Shown: piece by piece, positions 1 to 8,386 of the stretch
Numbering within the stretch: the first letter of the stretch is position 1
Layout: every line of letters starts with the position of its first letter
Source of the DNA: Dethiobacter alkaliphilus AHT 1
GTDB lineage: Bacteria; Bacillota; Dethiobacteria; Dethiobacterales; Dethiobacteraceae
Length of the DNA stretch: 64,000 nucleotides
Reading direction: 5' to 3'
Assembly: GCF_000174415.1 (NCBI RefSeq)
Contig: NZ_ACJM01000001.1
Coordinates: 124,001 to 188,000, forward strand
The notes under the pieces: model-generated
Told to the model about the DNA's origin: nothing
Database searches by the model: none
Seen by the model: the letters and a program-made list of their open reading frames with translations, nothing else
Made by a program: the position numbers and the translations under genes

Positions 1-816
1 CTACGTAAGACCTTCAAGGACAACACAGCCCTGAAGAATTTAACATTCGATGTAAGGGCTGGAGAAATTTTTGGGTTTCTTGGTCCAAGTGGGTCGGGGA
101 AGACCACAACCATTAAGATTCTAACTTCACAACTGATGCCATCAAGTGGTGAAGCTAAAATATTTGGAAAGGATGTCTTTCTCCAGCAGAGTAATATCTA
201 TCAAAGTATTGGTGTACTGACAGACACCAGCGGCCTCTATGAGAGACTTTCAGTGAGAGATAATCTAAGTTTATTCGCCGAGATTAATGGGGTAGCCAAG
301 AAGAATATTGATGAAGCTCTAGATAGAGTAGGGCTGTTACCAGCTGCCAGGCAGGAAGCCAAAAAGCTATCACGGGGAATGAAGCAAAGATTGATGATAG
401 CCAGGGCAGTACTTCACAAACCAAAGTTACTATTCTTAGATGAGCCCACCTCTGCCTTAGACCCAGGGACGTCTTTGGACATCCATCGGTTATTACGAAA
501 GCTCAACAAGGAAGGAACGACTATTTTTCTGACCACCCATAACATGGAGGAAGCGGACAAGTTGTGTGATACTGTTGCCTTTCTCAATGACGGTGAGATT
601 GTTGATATAGGGTCTCCCCAACCTTTGAAGTTAAAGTATACCAATAACAAAATCAAGGTTATTTTGAAAGATAATCCAGCTATCACAGTCAATAATGAAA
701 AAGCAGATGCAGCTAAAATCCATAGTTGGATGAATGATGAGCAAATACTTGCCATCCATTCACTTGAACCCAATTTAGAACAGGTCTTTCTAAAGCTAAC
801 TGGGAGGGAATTATAA
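1..816 (+). CDS. ABC transporter ATP-binding protein, 5' end cut by window
   Basis: ATPase subunit of an ABC-2 type exporter; it powers the permease encoded immediately downstream. The reading frame is open from the first base, so the start lies outside the window. Numbering from the first visible codon, Walker A GPSGSGKT is at about 28-35, the signature LSRGM at about 123-127 and Walker B with LDEPTSALD at about 146-154. An H-loop histidine follows in TTHNMEEAD. About 271 residues are visible, close to full length for this family, so few N-terminal residues are missing. The stop overlaps the next start as TAATG, indicating translational coupling. The substrate cannot be read from the sequence. 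Confidence 0.93.
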   Translation, partial: LRKTFKDNTALKNLTFDVRAGEIFGFLGPSGSGKTTTIKILTSQLMPSSGEAKIFGKDVFLQQSNIYQSIGVLTDTSGLYERLSVRDNLSLFAEINGVAKKNIDEALDRVGLLPAARQEAKKLSRGMKQRLMIARAVLHKPKLLFLDEPTSALDPGTSLDIHRLLRKLNKEGTTIFLTTHNMEEADKLCDTVAFLNDGEIVDIGSPQPLKLKYTNNKIKVILKDNPAITVNNEKADAAKIHSWMNDEQILAIHSLEPNLEQVFLKLTGREL

Positions 817-1535
817 TGGTAGCTTCAATAACAAGAATAAAAGCGCTAGTAAAAAAGGAATCAAAAGACTTAGTTAGAAATCCATATGTTTTATTACCCT
901 GTCTCTTGCCAGTTGCCCTTGTCTTGATGCTTTCAAATTCCCTTGGGAACGTGCAAGGCGATGTTCCTAATTTTGAACTGCTAAAGATGGGGATAGATTT
1001 CAACCTGATTTTCATATCCGTTTTTGCTATCTCCATGCTTATCGCTGAAGAGAAGGAAAAAAATACACTGCGGACTTTAATGTTATCCGCCGTATCACCA
1101 TTGGAGTTCCTGGCGGGAAAAGCCGTTGTAATCGCAGTGCTCACCACCATTGCCAATATTATTATGTACCTGTTCGTCGGTATGGACATACAGTTTCTGC
1201 CTCACTTCTTTGTCTGGTCATCATTAGTCACTGTGGTGATGATTTTACTTGGGTCGATAATAGGATTGCTAGCACAGAATCAGGTAGCTACCAGCGTTCT
1301 GGGGACCCCTGTAATCGTGGCCTTTCTCATTGTACCCATGCTTGCTGTAGACAGTGATTTAGCTGGTAGATTTGCACTTTTGCTACCCAATCATAATCTT
1401 GAGTTGATCATCGTCCAATTACAAAGCGGTGGAGGCTATGCTAATCTAGGTTCTAACATATTTACTATTCTCGCCTGGATAATCGTATCATCCCTAGCCT
1501 TTTGTTATGTCTATAATACGAAGAGATTGGATTAA
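816..1535 (+). CDS. ABC-2 family transporter permease
   Basis: Membrane permease of the exporter whose ATPase is just upstream; the two genes share one base in TAATG. The 239-residue product has about six hydrophobic segments and the usual ABC-2 layout: a first helix near residues 24-42, then a cytoplasmic EEKEKNT motif after the second helix, followed by further helices to the C-terminus. Such permeases export drugs, bacteriocins, polysaccharide precursors or sodium; which one applies here is not visible. A strong terminator follows directly, so this gene ends the transcription unit. Confidence 0.85.
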   Translation: MVASITRIKALVKKESKDLVRNPYVLLPCLLPVALVLMLSNSLGNVQGDVPNFELLKMGIDFNLIFISVFAISMLIAEEKEKNTLRTLMLSAVSPLEFLAGKAVVIAVLTTIANIIMYLFVGMDIQFLPHFFVWSSLVTVVMILLGSIIGLLAQNQVATSVLGTPVIVAFLIVPMLAVDSDLAGRFALLLPNHNLELIIVQLQSGGGYANLGSNIFTILAWIIVSSLAFCYVYNTKRLD

Positions 1536-1545
1536 TAATTTAGTG

Positions 1546-1577
1546 AAGCCTTAATCCCTGGGATTAAGGCTTCTTTC
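1546..1577 (+). terminator. Rho-independent terminator after ABC-2 exporter
   Basis: Perfect 14-bp inverted repeat (arms 1546-1559 and 1561-1574) followed by a short T run. It sits 10 bases after the permease stop. Confidence 0.85.
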
Positions 1578-1620
1578 ATAAATGCAGCATTTACCTTTTT
1601 ATTTTTTTATGCTTTCCTTT

Positions 1621-1664
1621 GTTCAGAGCATGTTCAGTTTTTGTTTAACTTGGAACGTTATGCT
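1621..1664 (+). promoter_or_regulatory. GTTCAG direct-repeat operator and promoter
   Basis: Three hexamers, GTTCAG at 1621, GTTCAG at 1632 and GTTTAA at 1643, repeat with an exact 11-bp period. The last is followed after 10 bases by TATGCT (1659-1664), a plausible -10. Direct hexamers one helical turn apart over a poor -35 are typical of OmpR/PhoP-type response-regulator boxes (family knowledge). The same arrangement occurs at 15479 and 16908. Confidence 0.55.
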
Positions 1665-1737
1665 TATTATAAGGTGAGCTAATGTAGTTAATCCCTTTTC
1701 CAATTATTAATATGCTGTTGTGAGGTGATTATGTTCG

Positions 1738-2769
1738 ATGAAGAATGTTATCGAAATGCTTGAAAAGCACCCGGCGGTTAGGTTCGGGCTTCCGGTGGTA
1801 GCGGTAGTCGGTTGTACTTTGCTTTTCCTGTTTGGGATCAGTTATTTGGGCAGTAGTTATACTTTTATAGCGATAGGTGTCCTTCTTCTGTTAGCGGGGT
1901 ATTTTTGCGGGTGGAAAGTGTTGGGAGGCATCGTGACGCTGTCTTTGGCCCTCATCCTTGTTGCCGGCCCATATTTAGTTGTGCCGCGTGTTCAGTGGGC
2001 AGGAGCGGCCGGGGCGCCGAGTCAGTTGCTGTACCATAGACCGGACGATCCGGGTCCGGCTCAGCTACGCGCCGAGTACAGCTTAGACGATGTGACCAGA
2101 GGTATTGAAGATGAGTTTGAGCGGGTTGCGGCCCTGGCGGGGTGGGTCAACAGCAGATGGAGCCATTCGGGCTCCAACATGCCTTTGTCGTCAAACCCTC
2201 TCGACATTCTCAGGGAGGCGGATGAAGGAGCCAGTTTCCGCTGTGTGGAGTACAGCGTGGTCATGGTTGGTGCGTCTCAGGCCATGGGTATGCCGGCGCG
2301 GGTGATGGGCCTCAAGACCAGCCATGCAGCCACAGCACGTTTGGGTGCGGGGCACGTGGTAGCTGAAGTCTGGCTGGACGATTACCAGAAGTGGGTGGTT
2401 GCCGACCCTCAACTCGGCTATGTCTTCCGTGCCGATGGTGTTCCGCTAAGTGCGGTAGAGCTGGGGGAAGCTCTGGCCCGCGGGCCGGGCACCGTAGAGG
2501 TCCTGTCGGCTGAAGGCCCGGTAGGCTGGCTGCAGAAGACTCCCTACCTGCTGTTTATGGGTCCGTATCTCTTCCATTTCGACACGCAGTATGACCAGCG
2601 AGTTTTCCTCCCCGAGGATGAGAGGAAGAAAGGTGGGTTGATGTTGGTTCCAGAGGGTGCCCCCGATCTCAAAAAGTTCCAGGGACAGCCTTTGTTTAAC
2701 AATTTCGACTACACATCGTCAGTTGATACCTTCTACGTTGCGCCGGAGATTGCCTTGACAGACCTCTAA
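1738..2769 (+). CDS. Membrane-anchored transglutaminase-like protein
   Basis: Transglutaminase-core superfamily protein of 343 residues. Two or three hydrophobic segments (about 17-37, 41-57, 63-83) anchor it, and the catalytic domain probably faces outward. The core triad is visible: Cys169 in FRCVEYS, His206 in GHVVAEVW and Asp223 in VADPQ. Members of this fold act as proteases, amidases or cross-linkers; the substrate is unknown. An AGGTGAT ribosome site 8 bases upstream supports the ATG at 1738 rather than the out-of-frame ATG at 1731. It opens a run that continues with an M50-type protease and a rhomboid protease, so a role in envelope protein processing is a reasonable inference. Confidence 0.82.
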   Translation: MKNVIEMLEKHPAVRFGLPVVAVVGCTLLFLFGISYLGSSYTFIAIGVLLLLAGYFCGWKVLGGIVTLSLALILVAGPYLVVPRVQWAGAAGAPSQLLYHRPDDPGPAQLRAEYSLDDVTRGIEDEFERVAALAGWVNSRWSHSGSNMPLSSNPLDILREADEGASFRCVEYSVVMVGASQAMGMPARVMGLKTSHAATARLGAGHVVAEVWLDDYQKWVVADPQLGYVFRADGVPLSAVELGEALARGPGTVEVLSAEGPVGWLQKTPYLLFMGPYLFHFDTQYDQRVFLPEDERKKGGLMLVPEGAPDLKKFQGQPLFNNFDYTSSVDTFYVAPEIALTDL

Positions 2770-2787
2770 GCTAAGGAGTGAAAATGC

Positions 2788-3504
2788 TTGTCAAATATAT
2801 TGCCTGTGGTGCTTATGGCTATTCCCAGTTACTTTGTGGTGGTTACGATTCATGAACTAGGGCATATCCTCACCGGTTTATTCCACGGTTTTAAGTTTCA
2901 CCTCTTTGTGATAGGCCCAATTGGTCTAAAGCGTAACGAACAGGACAAAGTGGTTTTTTATTTCGAGAAGAATCCATCTCTGTGGGGCGGAGTGGGTGGA
3001 GCCGTGCCCAAAACCGAGGATTCTGTAAACTTCATGGCTTTTGCCCGCGTCTTAATTGCCGGTCCGCTGGTTTCCCTGGTATTTGGAGGGATAATGCTTT
3101 ACCTGTTTATTCTGATTGACCACCCATTTTTGCTGCTCTTGGGAGCTATGTCGGTAGCAATATCTATTGGAACTTTAATACCGTCACGATCTGGAGCGTT
3201 CTACTCAGATGGGGGTAGATGGCTGAGGATTGTCAGAAATACCAAGGCCAGGGCTGTAGAGTTAGCGCTATTTAACTTAATTCAATCGGCAATCATCCAC
3301 CAGTGCTATGCCCACATAAACATAGCAGACACCCAACCCCTGATAGATTATGAAGACCATCGGGAGCAATATTTTGGTCATCTCTATGCCATGAACTATT
3401 ACAAAGAACACGGCGATAACAGAATGGCAGAGAAACATGGACTGGAACTAAAGACTTTAGAATCCAAAGTCCCCAAGAGTTTTATTAAACTAATGGGCGA
3501 ATAA
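2788..3504 (+). CDS. M50 (site-2 protease)-like intramembrane metalloprotease
   Basis: Polytopic 238-residue protein with the zinc motif HELGH at residues 22-26 in the first helix. A second motif, IPSRSGAFYSDGG (about 131-143), matches the NxxP...DG signature that supplies the third zinc ligand (Asp141) in M50 proteases. A GP-rich hydrophobic stretch lies near 91-110. The start is TTG at 2788, with AAGGAG nine bases upstream. An ATG four bases earlier (2784) is out of frame and closes quickly. The C-terminal 90 residues are soluble and not recognised. It sits between transglutaminase-like and rhomboid genes, suggesting a membrane proteolysis unit. Cleavage targets are unknown. Confidence 0.72.
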   Translation: MSNILPVVLMAIPSYFVVVTIHELGHILTGLFHGFKFHLFVIGPIGLKRNEQDKVVFYFEKNPSLWGGVGGAVPKTEDSVNFMAFARVLIAGPLVSLVFGGIMLYLFILIDHPFLLLLGAMSVAISIGTLIPSRSGAFYSDGGRWLRIVRNTKARAVELALFNLIQSAIIHQCYAHINIADTQPLIDYEDHREQYFGHLYAMNYYKEHGDNRMAEKHGLELKTLESKVPKSFIKLMGE

Positions 3505-3514
3505 CACTGCAATC

Positions 3515-3703
3515 TTGCTCAAAATTTCAGCGTACGATGACCGACCCGGCAGAGGAATTATTGCAAAAGAAGCTGCAAAACAGGACGGGTTGGAAAAGTC
3601 ATACTATTATTGGTCCCTAACGATTAACAAGGCCTTAAAAGAAATAAAGGCTGAGATCGAGTGGGCAGAAGAGACCATTGAAGAATTAAAGAACAGGAGT
3701 TGA
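3515..3703 (+). CDS. Small charged hypothetical protein
   Basis: Possible 62-residue product rich in Lys and Glu, with a helical, coiled-coil-like C-terminal half. The only available start is TTG at 3515, without a convincing ribosome site. The frame closes upstream at 3491, so it may be the tail of a decayed gene rather than an intact one. It fits exactly between the M50-like and rhomboid genes, and its end carries the AGGAG used by the rhomboid gene. I do not recognise the family. Confidence 0.35.
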   Translation: MLKISAYDDRPGRGIIAKEAAKQDGLEKSYYYWSLTINKALKEIKAEIEWAEETIEELKNRS

Positions 3704-3710
3704 AAATTCA

Positions 3711-4289
3711 ATGTCGGAAATTATAGATATCAAAAAGAATCCAGTTAGTTTATTGATTTTTATCATGGCTGCCGGCATCTTTTTTGTGGCAAGGGGAACA
3801 GACCCGGAAAACATAAGGTTTCTGGCTTTCGACTATGAAGCATTACCCCAAAGATGGTATGCAATCCTGACCTATGGTTTTGTTCATGTGGATTGGAATC
3901 ACATCATCATTAATATGGGACTGCTTATATGGATAGGAATTTGGGTAGAGAGGTTAATTGGTTCAAACAGATATATTGTACTTGTTATCGGTGGAATCCT
4001 GGCAGGAGGGTTAACCTTGCTGTTGAGAGAAACGGCGGGCATTGGATTTAGTGCCGGAGCTGCCGCCATTGTATTCTATTATCATTTTGCATTTCCCATG
4101 AAAAGAGAACTGCCATTTGGGCTTCCCAATGTTGTGCTCCCTGTAGTATTGTTGATTGTTTCAGTAGGAGCCATAATCTTTGGATGGTTACCGGCAGTGG
4201 GTCATTATCCTCACATCGCAGGAGCATTGGTCGGCATTGTTTTACTTGGAATCTTCCGTAAGCATCACAAGCCTATTGATGAAGACTAA
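3711..4289 (+). CDS. Rhomboid family intramembrane serine protease
   Basis: A 192-residue protein with about six hydrophobic segments. Rhomboid landmarks are present: a HxxxN-type stretch in WNHIIINMG (about 62-70), the catalytic serine in GFSAG (Ser114), and the catalytic histidine in PHIAGALVG (His168), aligned to the AHIAG motif of GlpG (family knowledge). Rhomboids cut transmembrane helices near the outer face of the membrane. AGGAG at the end of the preceding small ORF supports ATG 3711. Its neighbours are an M50-like protease and a transglutaminase-like protein, so it is probably the last gene of that operon. Confidence 0.88.
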   Translation: MSEIIDIKKNPVSLLIFIMAAGIFFVARGTDPENIRFLAFDYEALPQRWYAILTYGFVHVDWNHIIINMGLLIWIGIWVERLIGSNRYIVLVIGGILAGGLTLLLRETAGIGFSAGAAAIVFYYHFAFPMKRELPFGLPNVVLPVVLLIVSVGAIIFGWLPAVGHYPHIAGALVGIVLLGIFRKHHKPIDED

Positions 4290-4399
4290 AAGGCGGATCC
4301 TTAGAATATAAAGGGTTTTATGGCACTCACACAGAATTTAATTACCTCATAATACATGACAAGTCTTTAACCGGGTCTTTGTAGATTAGGGGGTTTTTG

Positions 4400-6448
4400 A
4401 TGTCTGAAACAAAGCGGTTTTTTATTGCTGTAGTAATCCTATTTATGTTATTGATCTTAAATCCTGCTTTATCCCCGCTGTCGGGCGGCTCCCCGGTATC
4501 GGCTTCAAACCAGAGCGAGGAAATTTTTTTTACCATATTACATACAAATGATGAACACTCTGCATTAATTCCCCATTCTCCAGCCGCAGATTTCCATCCT
4601 GATCTGCCCAATCCCACGGTGGGGGGATTTGCCCGACTGTCCACTGCGGTAAAAGAAATCAGGGAGAACAAAGATGCAGAGGGTGAGCCGGTGCTGTTGT
4701 TGTCTGCCGGCGACTATATTGGAGGGTCTCCATACAGCTGGCTGATTCCCCGTGGTTTAGCTCCCGAGCTGGCCCTGATGCAGGAAATCGGCTATGATGC
4801 GGTAATTATCGGCAACCACGAATTTGACTACGGCCCCGACAATTTAGCTCGCTACTACCAGGCAGCGGGATACCCGGAAGCCCACGAAGGGACAGTTGTA
4901 CTGGCCAGCAATACTGTGGCACCTGCCGATCATCCGCTGTCCGGGGATCTTTATCGCCGAACCCATGTGATGAAGCTGGATAACGGCCTTAGTGTGGGAC
5001 TGTTTGGCTTAATCGGCGAGGACGCCGTCAGCGTGACCAGTGACCCATATCCCATTACTTTTTTGGAGCAAACGGATGCAGCCAGGGACGCTGTGGCAGA
5101 ACTGCAGTCCCAGGGCGCAGATGTGATCATTGCCGTTACCCATGCAGGGGTTGATGAGGACCGGGCCCTCGCCAGGGAGGTGTCCGGAATCGATGTTATT
5201 GTGGGCGGACATTGCCATACGGCTCTGTATGAACCGCTACTGGAAAACGGTGTGATTATTGCCCAGGGAGGATCGCTTTTGGCGTATCTGGGTCAGCTGG
5301 AGCTGGCTTACAATCCGGATACCGGTTCAGTGAGGCTGCGAAACGAACAGCTAAGCAATCCTTACCTGCTGCCTGTGGACTACCGTTATGCTCCCGATCC
5401 TGAAATTGATGCCCTGTTGGAACAGTTCACGCAGGAGTTAAATGCACTGATTTCACAACAAACGGGAGGACGTTTCAGTGATGTCATGGGAGCCGTGGCA
5501 GTCTCCTCTTTTCAATTGCCCAATACTCCCCGACTACAGGAATCCCCTTTCGGAAATTTCACAGCAGATGCCATGCGTATCATTACATCGCAGAGGACCG
5601 GAAAAAAAGTGGATATTGCTATCCAGGCCAACGGTTCTATCCGCGGCGGCATTACACCGGGGACACTTGAACATTCATCGGGTCAGATAGTATTCTATGA
5701 TTTGGCTGAACTGGTGGGCCTTGGCATAGGACCGGATGGAAATGCCGGTTATCCGATAGTTTCCGTTTACCTTACGGGAGAAGAGGTGCGCCGTGTTCTG
5801 GAAGTGGCGGCTCTTTTACGGGAGATGCTTGGCGATACTTACTTCCTTCAGTTTTCCGGCCTGCGCTATGACTACAATCCGGGAAATGCCGTTTTGTTTA
5901 ACATGCCGGTGCTTAATCAGCCGATTCCTTCCGCTGTACTTCCCGGTTCATGGGGAGCGGTAACCCGTGCTGAGCTGTATACGGGCAATGGTTTTCAGGG
6001 AATGGGGGATGAAGGGTTTGTATCAATTGAGAGGGGAGACGAAGAGCTTTACCATCTGGTGACCGACTCTTATATACTGTCATTTTTGCCTATGGTGGGT
6101 GAGATGCTGCCTATGCTAAATATTGAGCTAAAAGATAGCGACGGCAATATTGTGCCTGAAGAGCACCTGGACGACCTTATTGTCAGGGTCGACGGTGAAG
6201 AGCTCAAAGTGTGGCAGACTGTCTTGGAATATGCTGCGTCACAGCCTGTTAACGCCGACGGTATTCCTGAAATCGACTCATATTACGCCGCTACAGCAGG
6301 CCGGATTAACCCGGTGGGAGCTTTCCCCCTTGTTGCTTTGCCGGCTATTGTCTTACTGTTACCCGCTATCGCGGCATTTCTTGCCGTACGCGGTATCCTC
6401 CGCCGGCGGGCTGCAAAATTAAGCACAATAAGGTCCAATCTTCGCTGA
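4400..6448 (+). CDS. 5'-nucleotidase / 2',3'-cyclic phosphodiesterase family, membrane-anchored
   Basis: UshA/YfkN-type enzyme of 682 residues that hydrolyses extracellular nucleotides (family knowledge). A signal peptide or anchor covers about residues 5-21. The calcineurin-like metallophosphatase domain follows: HTNDEHS at about 48-54, GDYIGGSPYS near 104, NHEFDYG at 139-145 and GGHCHT near 270. The 5'-nucleotidase C-terminal domain occupies about 340-560. A C-terminal hydrophobic helix then a basic tail resembles a sortase-like anchor but lacks LPXTG. ATG 4400 is chosen over the TTG one codon earlier because TAGGGGG lies at the right distance. It may be transcribed separately from the protease cluster, with a 110-base gap. 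Confidence 0.9.
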   Translation: MSETKRFFIAVVILFMLLILNPALSPLSGGSPVSASNQSEEIFFTILHTNDEHSALIPHSPAADFHPDLPNPTVGGFARLSTAVKEIRENKDAEGEPVLLLSAGDYIGGSPYSWLIPRGLAPELALMQEIGYDAVIIGNHEFDYGPDNLARYYQAAGYPEAHEGTVVLASNTVAPADHPLSGDLYRRTHVMKLDNGLSVGLFGLIGEDAVSVTSDPYPITFLEQTDAARDAVAELQSQGADVIIAVTHAGVDEDRALAREVSGIDVIVGGHCHTALYEPLLENGVIIAQGGSLLAYLGQLELAYNPDTGSVRLRNEQLSNPYLLPVDYRYAPDPEIDALLEQFTQELNALISQQTGGRFSDVMGAVAVSSFQLPNTPRLQESPFGNFTADAMRIITSQRTGKKVDIAIQANGSIRGGITPGTLEHSSGQIVFYDLAELVGLGIGPDGNAGYPIVSVYLTGEEVRRVLEVAALLREMLGDTYFLQFSGLRYDYNPGNAVLFNMPVLNQPIPSAVLPGSWGAVTRAELYTGNGFQGMGDEGFVSIERGDEELYHLVTDSYILSFLPMVGEMLPMLNIELKDSDGNIVPEEHLDDLIVRVDGEELKVWQTVLEYAASQPVNADGIPEIDSYYAATAGRINPVGAFPLVALPAIVLLLPAIAAFLAVRGILRRRAAKLSTIRSNLR

Positions 6449-6559
6449 GAATAAAACTTCAGGGTTATTTCTATTAGTAACCGGCCCGAACGGTTTGTTG
6501 GGTTTCATAACAGTTCGCCGGCATTCTATGCAGCCATGGGATTTAGTGGCTTGACTAGA

Positions 6560-7309
6560 TTACAAAGAAAATATCTCATCGACCATAATCTGTAAACCCT
6601 TAAAGAAGTAAGACTCTAACACATCGCCGGACTTATAAGTCGTATATTCATCCACTTCAAAATTATCAAACCCATAGACCAGTACAAAATGTTTATCCGG
6701 ATCCACAAGCCAGAATTCTCTGACGCCCGATAGCATAAAGGTATTGAGCTTATCCACCATATCCTTTGAGCGGGTACTCTTTGACAGTATTTCAATGCAA
6801 AGTGTCGGTGTCCCCATGTAACGCCCTTTTTCATTGACCGCCTCATCCACATCACAGGCAATCAGCAAATCAGGCTGCATCACATCGGGCGTATTCAGAT
6901 CCTTTTTGAAAAAATGAACATCAAATGGCGCAAAGAACACTTTGCATTTCTTATTCTTTAGGTATTCCCGCAGTTGTACGTGCAGATTACCGGCTATATT
7001 TTGGTGAAACGTATCCGGTGAACCCAAAAGCACAATCTCACCGTTGATATACTCCATCCTTAGCTCACTATTCTCATAAATCTCCATAAACTCTTCATAG
7101 GACACTTTTTTGCCGCCGTACTGGTAATCCAGTGCTTTTTCCTTTACCGTAAAATACCGTTCAATTTGGGTAATATAAGGTGTGAGCCGCACCGCCTTCG
7201 TACCGTTTTTTGTAATCACAACTTCATTGTCCTCCATCACATAATCAATGTATTTCCCCAGGTTTGTTTTAAATTCCGTGGCCGTAATTACTTTTGTGGT
7301 ATCAGTCAT
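6560..7309 (-). CDS. Phd/YefM-type antitoxin domain fused to Uma2-family endonuclease domain
   Basis: Two recognisable parts. Residues about 5-45 (ITATEFKTNLGKYIDYV, then VVITKNGTKAVRL) match the Phd/YefM antitoxin DNA-binding fold. Residues about 70-249 match the Uma2/DUF820 PD-(D/E)xK nuclease-like fold, with GEIVLLGSP, the MQPDLL aspartate, IEILSKST and EFWLVDPD. Uma2 proteins are abundant but poorly characterised. The start at 7309 is preferred because GAGG lies eight bases upstream; in-frame GTG and ATG starts sit up to three codons earlier. Three TCGTNCGA palindromes upstream probably serve as its own operator. The fusion order suggests that the N-terminal part autoregulates the gene. 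Confidence 0.82.
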   Translation of the reverse strand: MTDTTKVITATEFKTNLGKYIDYVMEDNEVVITKNGTKAVRLTPYITQIERYFTVKEKALDYQYGGKKVSYEEFMEIYENSELRMEYINGEIVLLGSPDTFHQNIAGNLHVQLREYLKNKKCKVFFAPFDVHFFKKDLNTPDVMQPDLLIACDVDEAVNEKGRYMGTPTLCIEILSKSTRSKDMVDKLNTFMLSGVREFWLVDPDKHFVLVYGFDNFEVDEYTTYKSGDVLESYFFKGLQIMVDEIFSL

Positions 7310-7319
7310 CTTCATCACC

Positions 7320-7369
7320 TCGTACGACTATTGTAGCACATCGTTCGATGGCGGGCAATTATCGTGCGA
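7320..7369 (-). promoter_or_regulatory. Triple TCGTNCGA operator
   Basis: TCGTACGA (7320-7327), TCGTTCGA (7341-7348) and TCGTGCGA (7362-7369) recur at exactly 21-bp spacing, two helical turns. They run from the ribosome site of the Phd-Uma2 gene outward. The pattern suits cooperative binding of dimers on one DNA face, as in Phd-type autoregulation (family knowledge). Confidence 0.6.
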
Positions 7370-7475
7370 TATATTCGTTCCCCGGAAAAGCGCACCGGAT
7401 TGAAAACAAAAAAAGGAATTTTGATGGAAAAGAAGAAAAAATGAAGAAAAGTAATACAAAACATAGGGGATAATT

Positions 7476-8195
7476 ATGGATAGAATAAATGCGCAAAAAC
7501 ATACCCAAGACTGCATGATTTGTGGCTTAGAATTAAATTATTTTGAAGAGTACAAGAAACTTGAATGTGCATATTGCCATAAAAGTTTTAGATCCAATGT
7601 GACATGTGCAAATGGTCATTATGTTTGCGACATATGCCATTCAATGGACGCAATTACACTTATAGAGAATTACTGTAAAGAAACAGAAAAAGTAAACCCC
7701 ATAGAAATGGCTATTGAATTAATGAAAAACCCTGCAATAAATATGCATGGGCCAGAACATCATTTTTTAGTCCCAGCTGTACTCTTAACAGCGTTTTATA
7801 ATATTAAAGGTGATAAAAGCACAAAAGTTAAAAAGCTTCAAGTTGCCAAGATGAGAGCCAAAGAGGTAAAGGGAGGGTTCTGTGGCTTTTATGGCAACTG
7901 TGGTGCAGCAGTTGGTACAGGCATATGCATTAGTCTAATTACAGAAGCTACTCCGCTAACAAAGGAAAGTTGGGGTCTTGCAAACCTAATGACAGGTAGA
8001 GCTCTAATATCATTAGCAAAGACAGGCGGTCCAAGGTGTTGTAAAAGAAACTTATTTACCAGTATAAAGGAAGCCACAGAATTTATAGAGGAACATTTTG
8101 GAGTTAAGATGTATGATGATGAAAAATATGATCATATATGTAGCTTTAAAGAAAGAAATAAAGAATGTCTGTTACATGAATGTCCGTATTATTAA
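7476..8195 (+). CDS. DUF5714 cysteine-rich protein
   Basis: A 239-residue soluble protein with many cysteines. An N-terminal zinc-ribbon-like part has CMICG, CAYCH, CANGH and CDICH pairs (residues about 14-60). The core has HGPEHHFLVPAVLL and a GFCGFYGNCGAAVGTG motif, characteristic of DUF5714. A GPRCCKRN motif and a terminal HECPYY follow. The conserved Cys/His groups suggest metal or Fe-S binding, but the reaction is unknown. It is divergent from the Phd-Uma2 gene and followed by a G/C-rich hairpin. Confidence 0.75.
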   Translation: MDRINAQKHTQDCMICGLELNYFEEYKKLECAYCHKSFRSNVTCANGHYVCDICHSMDAITLIENYCKETEKVNPIEMAIELMKNPAINMHGPEHHFLVPAVLLTAFYNIKGDKSTKVKKLQVAKMRAKEVKGGFCGFYGNCGAAVGTGICISLITEATPLTKESWGLANLMTGRALISLAKTGGPRCCKRNLFTSIKEATEFIEEHFGVKMYDDEKYDHICSFKERNKECLLHECPYY

Positions 8196-8268
8196 GGGGC
8201 AGTAAACTGTCTTGAAATTAAAGTAGATCTGAGTAAGTAATTAAAGATGTTAAAAGGTAGACCAGCCA

Positions 8269-8300
8269 AAGCCCCCTTGATTTCAAGGGGGGCTTACCTT
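8269..8300 (+). terminator. Terminator-like hairpin after DUF5714 gene
   Basis: Inverted repeat AGCCCCCTTGA / TCAAGGGGGGCT, 74 bases after the stop. The T tract behind it is weak, so termination efficiency is uncertain. Confidence 0.5.
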
Positions 8301-8386
8301 ATGTTGACGTGTGTAAAATCGAGTTAGGTAACAAAATAGACAGACTGGTTTATTTGTAGGCAAAATAGATTTTAAAAGGTGACTGT

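Noticed and set aside
6385-6448. Sortase-type anchor on the 5'-nucleotidase
   Set aside because: A C-terminal helix and basic tail exist, but no LPXTG-like motif was seen, so it was called a membrane anchor only.
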